DNA of 64,000 nt from Haliclystus octoradiatus. Its lineage: Eukaryota; Cnidaria; Staurozoa; Stauromedusae; Haliclystidae. Numbering within the stretch: position 1 is the stretch's first letter; the number at the start of each line of letters is the position of its first letter. Below, one piece after another: positions 14,046 through 41,731 of this stretch. The DNA lies in contig OU744449.1 of NCBI GenBank assembly GCA_916610825.1, forward strand, positions 4,257,243 through 4,321,242, given 5' to 3'. The notes under the pieces are model-generated. The model saw only the letters and a list, made by a program, of their open reading frames with translations, made no database searches and was not told the origin of the DNA. A program made the translations under genes and the position numbers.

Positions 14046-16246
14046 ATTAGCAGGACTTCAAGTGCGATACCGGACGAGCTACGTTATACGGCATCAGAAG
14101 GTCTCTAATTCCTTTGGCAGGAATGAAACACGTGTCGGACCAGCCTCATCTTCTATTCAGCCAACTTTCAATGAAAGGCAGGGGATCGCAAGCACTTCGT
14201 GGGATTTGGGCATTCTATTAATAGGTGATGGAGTCGCATAATTAACAGTCTAGCTGTTATCGATCGATATTCGTATGTCAATCGGGCTACTGCCGAAGGT
14301 TCCCGATTTGAATTTCTTGGTAATGACCACTAGCAATGATCCTTTTGGATACTATACTTCTGTGTCCAGGTAAATATAAAGAATAAAAGAAAGTATACAC
14401 TCGTGTTTATATAAATGACTCATATTGCACAGAAAATGATGAATATTTACATTGTATAAAGTATTACTAATATAAAGTGTGATAATATATTCATGCACAA
14501 TATTATATTTCAGATCGTGTATGCAATGAAGGTTATTGAGTTATTCATAAACAGCGTAACATGTTTTCATTTGCAGACCACCGTTTTCCCATGCAGATAA
14601 ATCTTGATCCAATACTATCGTAAATTCTAATCAAAGGATCTATTTCTACCATCAAAATAATCAATTAAATTTGACGCATATTATCATGATTGCTTTCATG
14701 TTAAAAATAATCATTTTAAAATTCAAAAGGCAAAACGCCGATAAATCTTAACTTGAGATCTTTAACAAGATTGAATTAATTAGATGTCACATGCCTGCGC
14801 ATTTGCTCTGTCGATTTATAATTATTTTATATAGCGCTCTTCAAATCGCAGTGCGATTTAAATAGCGATCGCAGAGTTTTGTGATCGTATATGAGCTAAA
14901 ACATGATTGGAGAATTATCATTATTGTAATTGATTAGAACATTTAATTTTCGGACTTCTCATATACCCACATTGTTAGCGGCGATAGCAGCTTTTTTCCA
15001 GGCTTTTTACCGGTGGTTAATTGATTAATATGTTTAAAACATGTGCTCATATAAAGCAATATTATGCAGTGTTGGATCGAAACATTACATCGGATGCCGC
15101 TGCTGGTTAAATAATTTTGCCTAGCGTCTGGGATTCATAGCAGTATCTGGCAGAAGCATTTAGATCAATTGTCGCCAGAAAGAGCCACAATGGCGGATAC
15201 TGATCAGCACCTATACAACAAAACGCACTTACAAAATCCAACCGAACCACGTATGATATGATCTCTATATGGTCAGGTTTCAGATCGTCTTTAGCTCATA
15301 AGCTGCATGAAGTCTTTCTTCCAACGAGCCAATGTCCAGTAAATCTTTGTAAGAGACCATGCCTTCACTACTTTGATAATACTAATAATAATTCTGATTT
15401 AATAAAGAAAAACTAACTTACCTAATAAAGGCGAAACCCGAGGCAAAACAGTCAACTAAAATACAGTGCTCACAATTATGGCATATGCTGTTTTAACCCC
15501 CGACAAGCCAAATGAACGCCAGCGTTTTCTGACAACATCTATCACCGTCTGTGCTGTCCAAATGCTGGCAAACGTTGCCAAATGAAGCCAACATGCTAGA
15601 ATAAAAGTGCTGGAAAAAGGTTGGCTCCATTTCGCCGGGAATTTAGTGGCCTTTAGTGGAGCTCTGTGCTGTATAAAATAGATTATAAAATCCCCTGGTA
15701 TAAAATATATGATTAATCAAGGCGTCCAGCGTCTGAATGTCTATCTGAATGAAAACTCTGAGTAACGGAGAAAATGTCTCTTTCCTGATCTAATTTAAAA
15801 TATGTGATTTATTTTAAAGTCACATGTTGAGTTTATTTGTTTGTAGTTTTTCTAAGTTTCAAAAAGCAAGACTAGGTTGACAGTCGCATCTGTTAATGAT
15901 GCCAAAATAAATCTAGTAATTTACCCCAAAATTTAGTTACATCGAATGACGGCTGTGAAAACAGCGTAGTTAATTTTTCCTTTTCTGTCATTTGTGGGGG
16001 CTAGTTATTAGTTATCTCAAGTTATTTGAGTATATGTTTTCCGCATAATAGATCATTTTTATCAATCTGGATGAACGTCGAGAATCAGATCAGGATATTA
16101 CAACCGCTCTTCCATTCTATACGCAGCGAGGCCATACACCTATTGTTCCTTTTTCATCGTCATTTTGCTGTGATTCAAAATGTCCATGTAATTTTGTAAT
16201 TTTTGATCTGTGAAAATCTTCGATTTTTTAATTTAAAATATATTAG
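14046..16246. other. Intergenic / upstream region of DNAJC1
   Basis: No gene seen. The sequence is mixed, with a GC-richer segment at 15400-15680 that I cannot classify. No clear TATA box precedes the DNAJC1 start. Confidence 0.45.
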
Positions 16247-33139
<16,893 letters not shown>

Positions 33140-33307
33140 CGATAAGTACTCTCGATTATTATAGTTATTATATCAAAATGAATGTTTAAGTTATAATGTG
33201 CGGATTGTAATGTATGAGGGGTATATAAAATGAAATGAAATTTATTTATTTATGATTATTAAAGAGATTTATATTTCAAACTATAATGTGGTCAATAATC
33301 ATTTTGA

Positions 33308-33313
33308 AATAAA
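33308..33313 (+). terminator. DNAJC1 polyadenylation signal (AATAAA)
   Basis: AATAAA lies 169 bp after the DNAJC1 stop codon. Another A-rich stretch near 33258 is less canonical. Confidence 0.5.
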
Positions 33314-34862
33314 CAAATCACGCTATGATTGCAGCTGACGGTGCTGCCGCCCTTTTGAAAGTGCACATCGTATGCTCACATGCATTGCAGAGGAAATTTC
33401 GGGAATCGGGAATTTTTGTAAATATTGTCCTGAAAATATTTTTTTTCGCTCCTAGGAAATTTTTGGAAATATTCCAAGAGAACATTGCGGCCCCTATAAT
33501 TGGCCGCACCTTGGGGCAATTATCCTGCTTACTCACCACCCTCTCTGCTGCCCTGCGTACATGTCATTCTTTTTTTTCCTAGACGAATGACGCTTTTTGC
33601 TCAGATCAATGATGTTTAATACTGATTCCATGCTCGACATTACAATTCAATATTCACAAACTCCCTGATGAATTGACATGACTTGATAAATAATATGCTA
33701 ACTATTGCACCGTAATTATTGCCTTGTATGTGGTTTTGTATCGGCAAATGCCATGTTGTAAGGTATCGAGCGCCCAAAATTTCCAGATTTTCCCCGAATT
33801 TTGCAGATATAAAACCATATCCATATCCGCATAATTATTTTCTGATACGAAGTCGAATCAAATCTTTTTTATTATTTTAAAGGGGATGTTGAATATTGAT
33901 TATTAGCATTATTATGTTAGTACATGCAGTGTGGTCTTGTTAATTTCACTGTCCTCTCAGCCAGAATTCGTGATAAATGTTGATAAAAAAAAATAAGCGT
34001 GATTAACTGGAATGAATTATTTGAGTTTGATAGAAACTGTTTCTGAAGATTTAGTGATCTTTAGCAAGTGGTTTTCGAAGTAAATAAAATGTGTGGGAAA
34101 TCATTTACAATCGACAGTGCAGTGCGCATGCAACTCAACCAAAAAGTAGCTACATTGCTATCTATTAATTCATTATTTTTATACAGAAGTATTAAAATAT
34201 GACTACTAAATTAAATTGCTTGCCTAAATTAAATCATATAAAACTGATTTGTTTAATTAATTCGGTATAGAATTATTTCAATACTTTGGCAATAAAACAT
34301 ATATGATATAAATACGATACAGATGACCAACGTAATTTCTTGTTCAACCATTGTCGCCATGTCGACCATGCACGACGGTATGTTTATGTATAGCGTTACT
34401 TTGAATTGTTTTGCTACCAACATGTTATTATTTTCAATTGGACGTTTCTTTCAATTTACCGCCAGTATTATTTAACAATCATACGACAGTATTAATATTA
34501 ATTTATGAATGTATCTCCCGCTTGGTTTACATGTTCAGAAATACCGTTATCAAAATTATTTATTTTGAGATAAAAATGTACACTCACGATCGCAAATAGA
34601 CCTGTGCCACATGCCCCTGTACTTCACTTCGCTTCGTATAGGCGCAGGTACGCAGCGGTATAGTGGGCCTTGTGGAGCAAGGCTAGATAGCAGAGGCTTA
34701 AGCTCAGTACTGGTGTCTGTTTCAATTCTAAACCTCCATCCTATATCTGATGTGAGTCATATTCTGCACCAACAGTATGATGTTGATATTTCATTATTTT
34801 GCTCACGAAGTGCCGGGCCTGTTGTTTAGGCATGATGGCTTAGGTAGACACTAGTTTGACAC
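33314..34862. other. Intergenic, unclassified
   Basis: 33318-33590 is GC-richer and contains CAAGG/CCTTGG-type words but no recognisable gene. The rest is AT-rich. Nothing else can be supported. Confidence 0.45.
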
Positions 34863-34870
34863 ACTTATAC

Positions 34871-35621
34871 GATAGACTTATTAGAACATCTAGACCGCTA
34901 ACTTCTGACGTCATCCATTAACAAGCCCTAAAATCGAATGTCCGCCAAAATTTCTCGAAATTTCGAAAAGCGCAAAGAATATCCGCCATGTTGGCCTCAC
35001 CAGGTTTTCAAAAGTCCATTTAAAATATTAGGAAACTGGCAAATGGAGTGAAGGAAAAAAGCTATTGTGAGCGCATTAGAAGACTGATCGTCATCGAATT
35101 CCAACCATTTGAAGATCATATATTTTTCTAGACAATGGACGTGTTCAATCCGATTGGTGACATGATTAGCAGCTACATAAATGAATTAACACGTATTTTT
35201 TAGCTGAACATACAATTTTTGTAACATTTAAATGGATTATTCCTCTTTAATTTGTATGAATAATTATGCGGTCATGATTATCTATTGATTCAGATACTTT
35301 GAAATATGTTTACATCATTAATAGAATTTTAAATATATTTACAACAATATCTCTGAAAGTAGTTCGTTCTACCTTTTCGCTGATCTCTCAGTTACCAATC
35401 GGATTGAACACGTCCATTGCCTATCAAAATCTATGATCTTCAAATTATTGAAATTTGATGACGATCGGTATTCAATCGCGCTCACAATAGCTTATTACCC
35501 TCACTCCATTTGTCAGTTTCCTAATATTTTAAATGGCGTTTTGAAAATGTGGTGAGGCCAACATGGCGGATTTCGTTTATTCGATGGTTTTCGAGCGGAC
35601 TGTGGTTCTAATAGGTCTATG
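34871..35621. mobile_element. Foldback transposon with perfect 8-bp target duplication
   Basis: A 751-bp element flanked by ACTTATAC at 34863-34870 and 35622-35629. Ends are GATAGACTTATTAGAAC and, reverse-complemented, CATAGACCTATTAGAAC. Long arms (about 34871-35170 and 35385-35621) carry shared words in inverted order, for example CAATGGACGTGTTCAATC and GTGAGGCCAACATGG. No coding region. The 8-bp duplication suggests hAT-type mobilisation. Confidence 0.88.
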
Positions 35622-35832
35622 ACTTATACCGAGCAAGATTACCTACTGATTACATATTGTAGTCCATTTGTGGATTTCAAAAAAAAATTAATGCATGCAA
35701 TTACATTTTTATTCAATACAATTTTAAATGTTACCAAGTTATTATTTTTAATTACAAGAGCATTAGGTCTATATTATATAATTTTAACAAATCTCAAATT
35801 CTATGTAGACATATTTTATCTATGCGATACTC

Positions 35833-36115
35833 TACCCCCGGGGGAGTAACTTCCATTGCGCTTCGACGAGGTCGTTCAAATGGAACTTTGGTAGAATGAC
35901 CATAAAAAAATTTTACATGATGAAAAAGATACCCCAAATATATTTTTATGAACGGCAGATTCAACCAAAAAAGATTAAAGAAAAAATGTCATACGCAAAA
36001 TTTCTTTTGCACAATGAAAAACTTGCAAAGGCGTCAAATTAAGGATACCTCAAAAAAATTTCTGACTAAGCATACCCCCAAAATTTTTTATGGATGTTGA
36101 GAAAGGTACCCTTTA
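35833..36115 (+). repeat. GGGGGTAACTCC-family repeat, copy 2
   Basis: Starts ACCCCCGGGGGAGTAACTTCC and continues with A-rich sequence holding ACCCCAAA and ATACCCCC-type words. The right end is unclear. Confidence 0.5.
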
Positions 36116-37655
36116 ATATTTGATATTAAATTTTATATCAGATTAGATTTAATATTTATATATTTTTTAAATTTTTTACTTTTTAGATTTTATTTTTTTA
36201 AATTCAAATTTGGTATTTAAAATTATGTATTAATTGTAAACAATTATAAACAATTGAAGGAATAATAAGTATTCCAATCATCATCGAGGTATTAATTTCA
36301 AACAATGGAATTTTGCATAAAAATAACATTTTGGATTTAAGTTATATTTACTAGTCAAAATATTTTGAGCAACAACGCAATAGGTATAAAGAACATTTTC
36401 AAGTCTAATTTGCATGAATTGCTCAGTTATTATAATTATTAATATCTTGATTGCAGTTGACATATTTCAATTTGTATCCGATTCTTTGTTTATGTCAATA
36501 GCTACTATCGTGAGCTACTATTAACTTAACACTCCAGGGTTTTCTCTGAATAATTAGTTTGATATATAATTGGTAATCCATCGGCATAAAATAGTTATGT
36601 TTATATCTTAGTGATGTGGTTTTGGTTATAATTACTAATTTACATTTCTGTCATCACATTGAACTCGGTGCTAAGATGATTAAATCGTCAAACTAATTAG
36701 TAAATTATTCATACCACAGAGTGATAATTGATGGATTAGTTCCGAAAGTCATAACACAAATAACTTTTTGTATCAAATATCAGCTCCTAGCTTTTTCACG
36801 TATCAGGGTGATTGCGTCATAGCCATTATATGATTGCACTATGTATAGAATCAGAAATAAGAATTTCAAGACATTTAGAAGATTTCAAACATTTTGAAGT
36901 TTTTGTGCCAATTTAAAATTAATAAATCCTACCTAGATTTCTGACTATTTCTGAAATTTAAATTATCGAGTTTGATCGGGTTCATTAATGTTTTAATCAT
37001 TATTCATTATTGTCGATTTGAATAAAATAAGATAAATTGTTCAGGCAGACTACAGTATTTGTTACAGAATATCAAATTTTTTAAGGCCCGAAAACAAAGT
37101 CTGAGCAAAATAATGATTCCTCCCCACGTGAGCAAATTGCGGAAATGTTTCTGTTCGTAAATATATTCGTAAAATCATTAACCTAACTAGAAAATACGAG
37201 TATCTTCCAATCAAGAGGAACTAGAATCTCAGAACATTTATAACTTTTAGTAATTGATAATGTTGTTTGCTTAAATAGCTATGAGTTTTTTGTTCAATTA
37301 TTTTAACATTTTTTCGATACTGGCTCCAATTAAGTTTGTAGTACTTCGCAAATATTTGATTCGATTTTGGTTTCTTTCCCAAAATTCACCAAATTAAATT
37401 TCATGTATATATAAATTTCATGTATAGGTGATGTACATTTTGTTTGATGGTATATACCAAACAATGTGCCCTTTCTACTGTATTTCGTTACCTGTCTTTT
37501 TGTGCCTCTCTAGACACAACAAACGTTCTAGACATCATCAAATTTTTGAATTTCTTTCAATTTCATTTATATATTCAAACTATTTATTTACAAATCGTTG
37601 TTACTTTTAAAGTATGATTGACTATAAATTTATAAATATAATTTCTTTAAAATAT
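36116..37655. other. Intergenic, no gene seen
   Basis: AT-rich DNA downstream of the minus-strand Twist gene. No supported gene or transposon. Confidence 0.5.
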
Positions 37656-37658
37656 AAT

Positions 37659-37664
37659 TTTATT
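37659..37664 (-). terminator. Twist polyadenylation signal (AATAAA on minus strand)
   Basis: TTTATT on the plus strand, 36 bp beyond the Twist stop codon. The local sequence is very A/T-rich, so it could be chance. Confidence 0.35.
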
Positions 37665-37699
37665 TTTTTAGTTAGCTAGTTTAATTTTAAAATTTCAAA

Positions 37700-38293
37700 T
37701 CAATCTCTTTTCATTCTCCACATATTAAATGCATCATACATGTTCATATTTGCAATTTGGTAACAATTTTTAGCAGGATTAGTTTTCAAATTATCATCCT
37801 CTTTCAAAATATCATTTAAAAATTCAATATATCGCGATGCCAATCTTAAAGTTTGTATTTTGGATAATTTATCAGTTGGTAAAGTTGGCACAATTCTTCT
37901 TAGAGTATCGAACGACGAATTAATTGATTTTGTTCTTTGTCTTTCACGGCCGTTTGCAACCCTTCTTCTTGGCTTTTTTGGATTTTTCTCTGATGATGAA
38001 CAGCTGTCATTATCATAACATTCTGTTGAACTTTCTGACGATATTTGACTTTCCAATTCTGGTATATATGTATTAAATTCTGATAAATCTAAATTATCAT
38101 TTTCATGTCGTCTATTACCGTTACGTTCGTATTCAATAAATCCTTGTTGGTTCATTCCGTAAATTGGTTTAATTGTTTGAAAGCGACAAGATGGATAATT
38201 TCTTTCCTTCGTATGTAATCTATTTGTGTGATAACAAAATAAATTATCCATTGGATATAATGTCTGTCTTCTCATTAATTGTTCCATAATCAT
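37700..38293 (-). CDS. twist: Twist-family bHLH transcription factor, single exon
   Basis: 197 aa with no intron. After a serine/acid-rich N-terminal region (residues 84-103) and a basic stretch KKPRRR (106-111), the bHLH runs about 112-164: basic region VANGRERQRTKSIN, then DTLRRIVPTLPTDKLSKIQTLRLASRYIEFL. Near the C terminus MYDAFNMWRM (185-194) matches the WR motif that marks Twist and separates it from paraxis, scleraxis and Hand. Twist factors bind E-boxes in the nucleus as homodimers or with E proteins and control mesoderm and mesenchyme fates. A glycine at residue 115 of the basic region, where Twist normally has valine (ANVRERQR), suggests a divergent lineage. The start is the first ATG of the frame; a methionine two codons on would serve equally. 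Confidence 0.92.
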   Translation of the reverse strand: MIMEQLMRRQTLYPMDNLFCYHTNRLHTKERNYPSCRFQTIKPIYGMNQQGFIEYERNGNRRHENDNLDLSEFNTYIPELESQISSESSTECYDNDSCSSSEKNPKKPRRRVANGRERQRTKSINSSFDTLRRIVPTLPTDKLSKIQTLRLASRYIEFLNDILKEDDNLKTNPAKNCYQIANMNMYDAFNMWRMKRD

Positions 38294-38365
38294 TCCAGGA
38301 CACGTATAGAAAGATTAAATACGATTTGATAAATTACAGTGTTCAGATACATCGTCGGGCCAAGT

Positions 38366-38373
38366 CTTTTATA
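38366..38373 (-). promoter_or_regulatory. Candidate TATA box of the Twist gene
   Basis: The minus strand reads TATAAAAG about 73 bp upstream of the Twist ATG, in GATATAAAAGAC. Transcription would start about 30 bp further on, leaving a short leader. Based on sequence only. Confidence 0.4.
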
Positions 38374-39414
38374 TCATAATTTTACAAGGCCCCTTTCACG
38401 GTAAGCTATTAAACCTTTAATTTTCCGACCCAATTTTCCAAGGCCTTGACCAATGCTGTTAATGTTTCTCGTTTCTCTTCGAACCTCGTGTTCAATTGAC
38501 CAATCAGGATGTTTCATTAATCCTTGTTTGTGTCACAAATCATAAATGCTCAAACATAATTTTTGATATTGAATTTTTTCTTAAAACATCCAACTACAAA
38601 ATAATGTCTGTGGACTGTCTCACGAATACGAATTATACTTCGTGGCTCATGTTCTTCGAATTTGTTGATTGACAGTTCTTATTCGCACCTTATCGCTTGT
38701 TAACTGTCATCAGTTAACCGGTAAAATGATGTTGTTACTTGTATATAAATATAACGCCTTGTTAGTATTCATATGATAACACTTTCGGATAAACGCTACA
38801 AATTATCAATCCAATTATATAGACAATGGCATATAGTGTGCATTTATATTTGCATGACACAATAATTTTTGAATTAAACAAAAATTCCGATAAAATCACG
38901 AAATATATTTTTTATAATTAATATTTCATTTTTTCAAAACATTTCAAAGCTAAATATAATGTTAATTAGTAGAAACCTATAAAACGTCTAAATTGAAGAT
39001 AACAGTTCATCGTATCATGCTTATTATAATATTATATTAATATTATGATTGACAGACAATCCATTTCAAGAAAAGCAACATGCAAGTTTTGAAGTATAAA
39101 GAAGCGCAAGATGAAGTGATGCACTGCAAAAGCATTCATTTAAAAAAAAATAATTAAACCGAATTTACTAATTGTTAAACTATAGGAATGACTGTCACGT
39201 CGCTATCTAATTTTTTTTAATATTTTAAGTGATCAAAGGCGTTAAAGTTATTTGCACCTAAAGAAATACTAACAAACCTGAAAATTGTTATGCATTTACA
39301 GTGTCAAAATCAGACTCCAGCTCGGCTTCAGCACACTTTTAGCATTTGATGGCAAATTTTGTTGAAAATATGCACTTTACAGATATGTATATATGAACAA
39401 AAAGGAATAATAGA
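38374..39414. other. Intergenic upstream of Twist
   Basis: No gene seen. Regulatory content cannot be judged without comparison. Confidence 0.5.
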
Positions 39415-39708
39415 TTATACTGTATCACCCTGGCTTGCCGGACCTGATCGGGACAATTCGTCTATAGTTGTCAAAGCCCCGGGAATATTGTTCATAATTT
39501 GAATTAAAGGCTTGTCTATTTTTGCAATTTCTTTATCATTTTCTGGCATAAAATAACTATAAATTTCCTTGACCATATTATCTGATGAAAAGACAATTTC
39601 ATATCTCCTCGTTCTAACTTCCTGTGTTTTACATTTATGAAAGTATACCGACTTATTATCTAATGACAAACATAAATCTTCTATGTAACCATAAGATATT
39701 GAACTCAT
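39415..39708 (-). CDS. Unrecognised small open frame or exon, 97 codons
   Basis: From the ATG at 39708 the frame encodes 97 aa with mixed, non-repetitive composition (SSISYGYIEDLCLSL near the start, ELSRSGPASQGDTV at the end). I recognise no domain. The last four residues, GDTV, fit a class I PDZ-binding end. The frame stays open upstream to a TGA, with a possible AG acceptor about 25 bp before the ATG, so it could be a terminal exon. A 100-codon frame can arise by chance several times in 64 kb of such AT-rich DNA, so this is weakly supported. Confidence 0.25.
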   Translation of the reverse strand: MSSISYGYIEDLCLSLDNKSVYFHKCKTQEVRTRRYEIVFSSDNMVKEIYSYFMPENDKEIAKIDKPLIQIMNNIPGALTTIDELSRSGPASQGDTV

Positions 39709-39719
39709 AACCAATAAAT

Positions 39720-41731
39720 ACTCTAACGACTTGTGAAGTTTAAAATTCTTTCATTTTACAATTTTAAAATGTAACTCCTAATTTGTTCCATTTTCCTTGA
39801 AAATCGTTTGTAGTTTGCCGATTTTTAATTTATCAAATTTGACTCAATGCGATGAAAATAGCAATATTTCTTAATGTCGAAGCCATGTCACATAATGGTA
39901 GACATTTGTTCATGATGCAGCTAGCGAAATTCAAAATATTACTTTGCTAAATACCAAAGTAAGGTAATATCAACACAGAGCTAGCATGAAATTAGCTGCG
40001 AAGGGCCGGCCGGCAAACTGCAATATCTACCGACAAAATGTTTTCCGCGAGGTGTGTGACCCTTCTCAACGTAATGGTATTGCAATGGTATACAATACTA
40101 CGATAATTTCTCAACTTTCCAATCTATAAAGCCTAGGTTATAAAATTGGTTATGCATGGTCATTTGTCACCAATGTGGGTCTACTAATCTAGAATTTTGC
40201 AATTCAAAATAAGACTTTAATAATAACTTCAATAAGAGTCTTATTAGACAATGATTTGACGCAATCGCTAACAGCAAATAGATTTATTAATGAAGAGAAC
40301 AACGTTTCGGGTTCTTAACTGAGCCCATTTTCAAGTTAACTAAGGTAAAAAAGTAATCTAATTTATAGTTTTCATAATAACTTATTTCAAAAAATATATA
40401 TCAATCAAATTTTTCGAAACAGTTCATTTTACATATTTCAAATAAATATGTATTTTAAACAGCTACTCTTTTTAAAAAAACAAAATAATGATAACAACAA
40501 TTTGTCTACGTTTTTATGCTGAATAAATATTCGGTATAAATGAATATATACAATATTTGACTCATAATGTAACCATAGCTCAACATAGCTGTTAAAAGGC
40601 TATAAATGCGACAAAGCTCTTTACACCTGTCAGTAACCACAACAGAACCGATACCGACGCAATGTATATGATTCGTACGTTATTATAACCCAAAGATAAC
40701 TTCCTTATTCCTTTATAGGCTGATATGATCGTAAAATATTTCCGAAACAATTGAATATTTTAGTGAAGTACAACATTACGCTCATCGCACTGTATCTTAG
40801 CGAATGAAGCCCGAACCGGACCATGCTGATTGTATGCGAGTTGAACCCGTATATTTTAAACTCGTGAAGATTACTATTAGTTAAACCGGTACAAAATGTT
40901 CCTATTAGTCTATGACCGTCTATCTACATCACAGTTCTTAACAAGCAAAAGTCTTGCCTGGTGATTTTTATTCTCAGATGATCCGTTGTCATGGACACAC
41001 GATGCTCCATTTTGATCAATTGAACGCAATGGCGAAAAACCAGCGAAAATGATGTCAGCATTTTCAAATCTGCAATATAATATTGATGGTGGGCGATTGA
41101 ATAAAGTAATATCTTATATAATAGCAATACCTTCTGTTATTTCATTCTTACTACCGACGTCAATAAGCCAAATTGCAATATATATAGCCGTTTATGTCAG
41201 CAACACGTAACCCCCTAGGTATTCGTCGATGGTGCAGCTCAGCGGCACAGTAACATATGAACTTATTTTTGATTTCCAGGGAAAAAGCATCTTTTCTTTC
41301 ATCCTTTTTGTTTGCTATTTCTCTTTAGTTAGTATATTAAACAATGTGAATGAATCGATAAAAACATTGAGCGATTCATTAATTATAATGAATTTATTTA
41401 TAAAGTTTTTGAATCACAATAATATTTAATAGAAACTTCTATTTATTTTTTATTTTTGCAAGGATCCTTATCAATAATATTTGACGCAAAAAATAATAAT
41501 AATGATTGTCGAAGACAATCTTATGAATTGAACAAAAGTTTTTTGTTATCAAATATTCTATAACAACCAATCAAAATGGACGGCTCGCTGACCGATAATG
41601 ACGCTGCAAAAATTATGAATCGTCATGGTGTTGCTATCACCAAATGATATAATAAACAGACACACATAAGTGTTGAACTCAGAAGCGTTTTGTCTACAGA
41701 ATTGCTAGTATCAACTTGAAAGTAATTCAAT
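39720..41731. other. Intergenic upstream of the first aquaporin
   Basis: Contains a Penelope-like terminal motif near 40290 (listed separately). A GC-richer patch occurs at 40000-40070. No gene supported. Confidence 0.45.
40282..40335 (-). repeat. Penelope-like / decayed hammerhead-like terminal motif
   Basis: The minus strand reads CTTGAAAATGGGCTC, a loop, then GAACCCGAAACGTTGTTC. A stem (GGGCTC/GAACCC) between a CTTGAAAA box and CGAAACGTTG is the arrangement at ends of many Penelope-like elements and resembles a degenerate hammerhead. No adjoining reverse transcriptase is seen. Confidence 0.4.
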
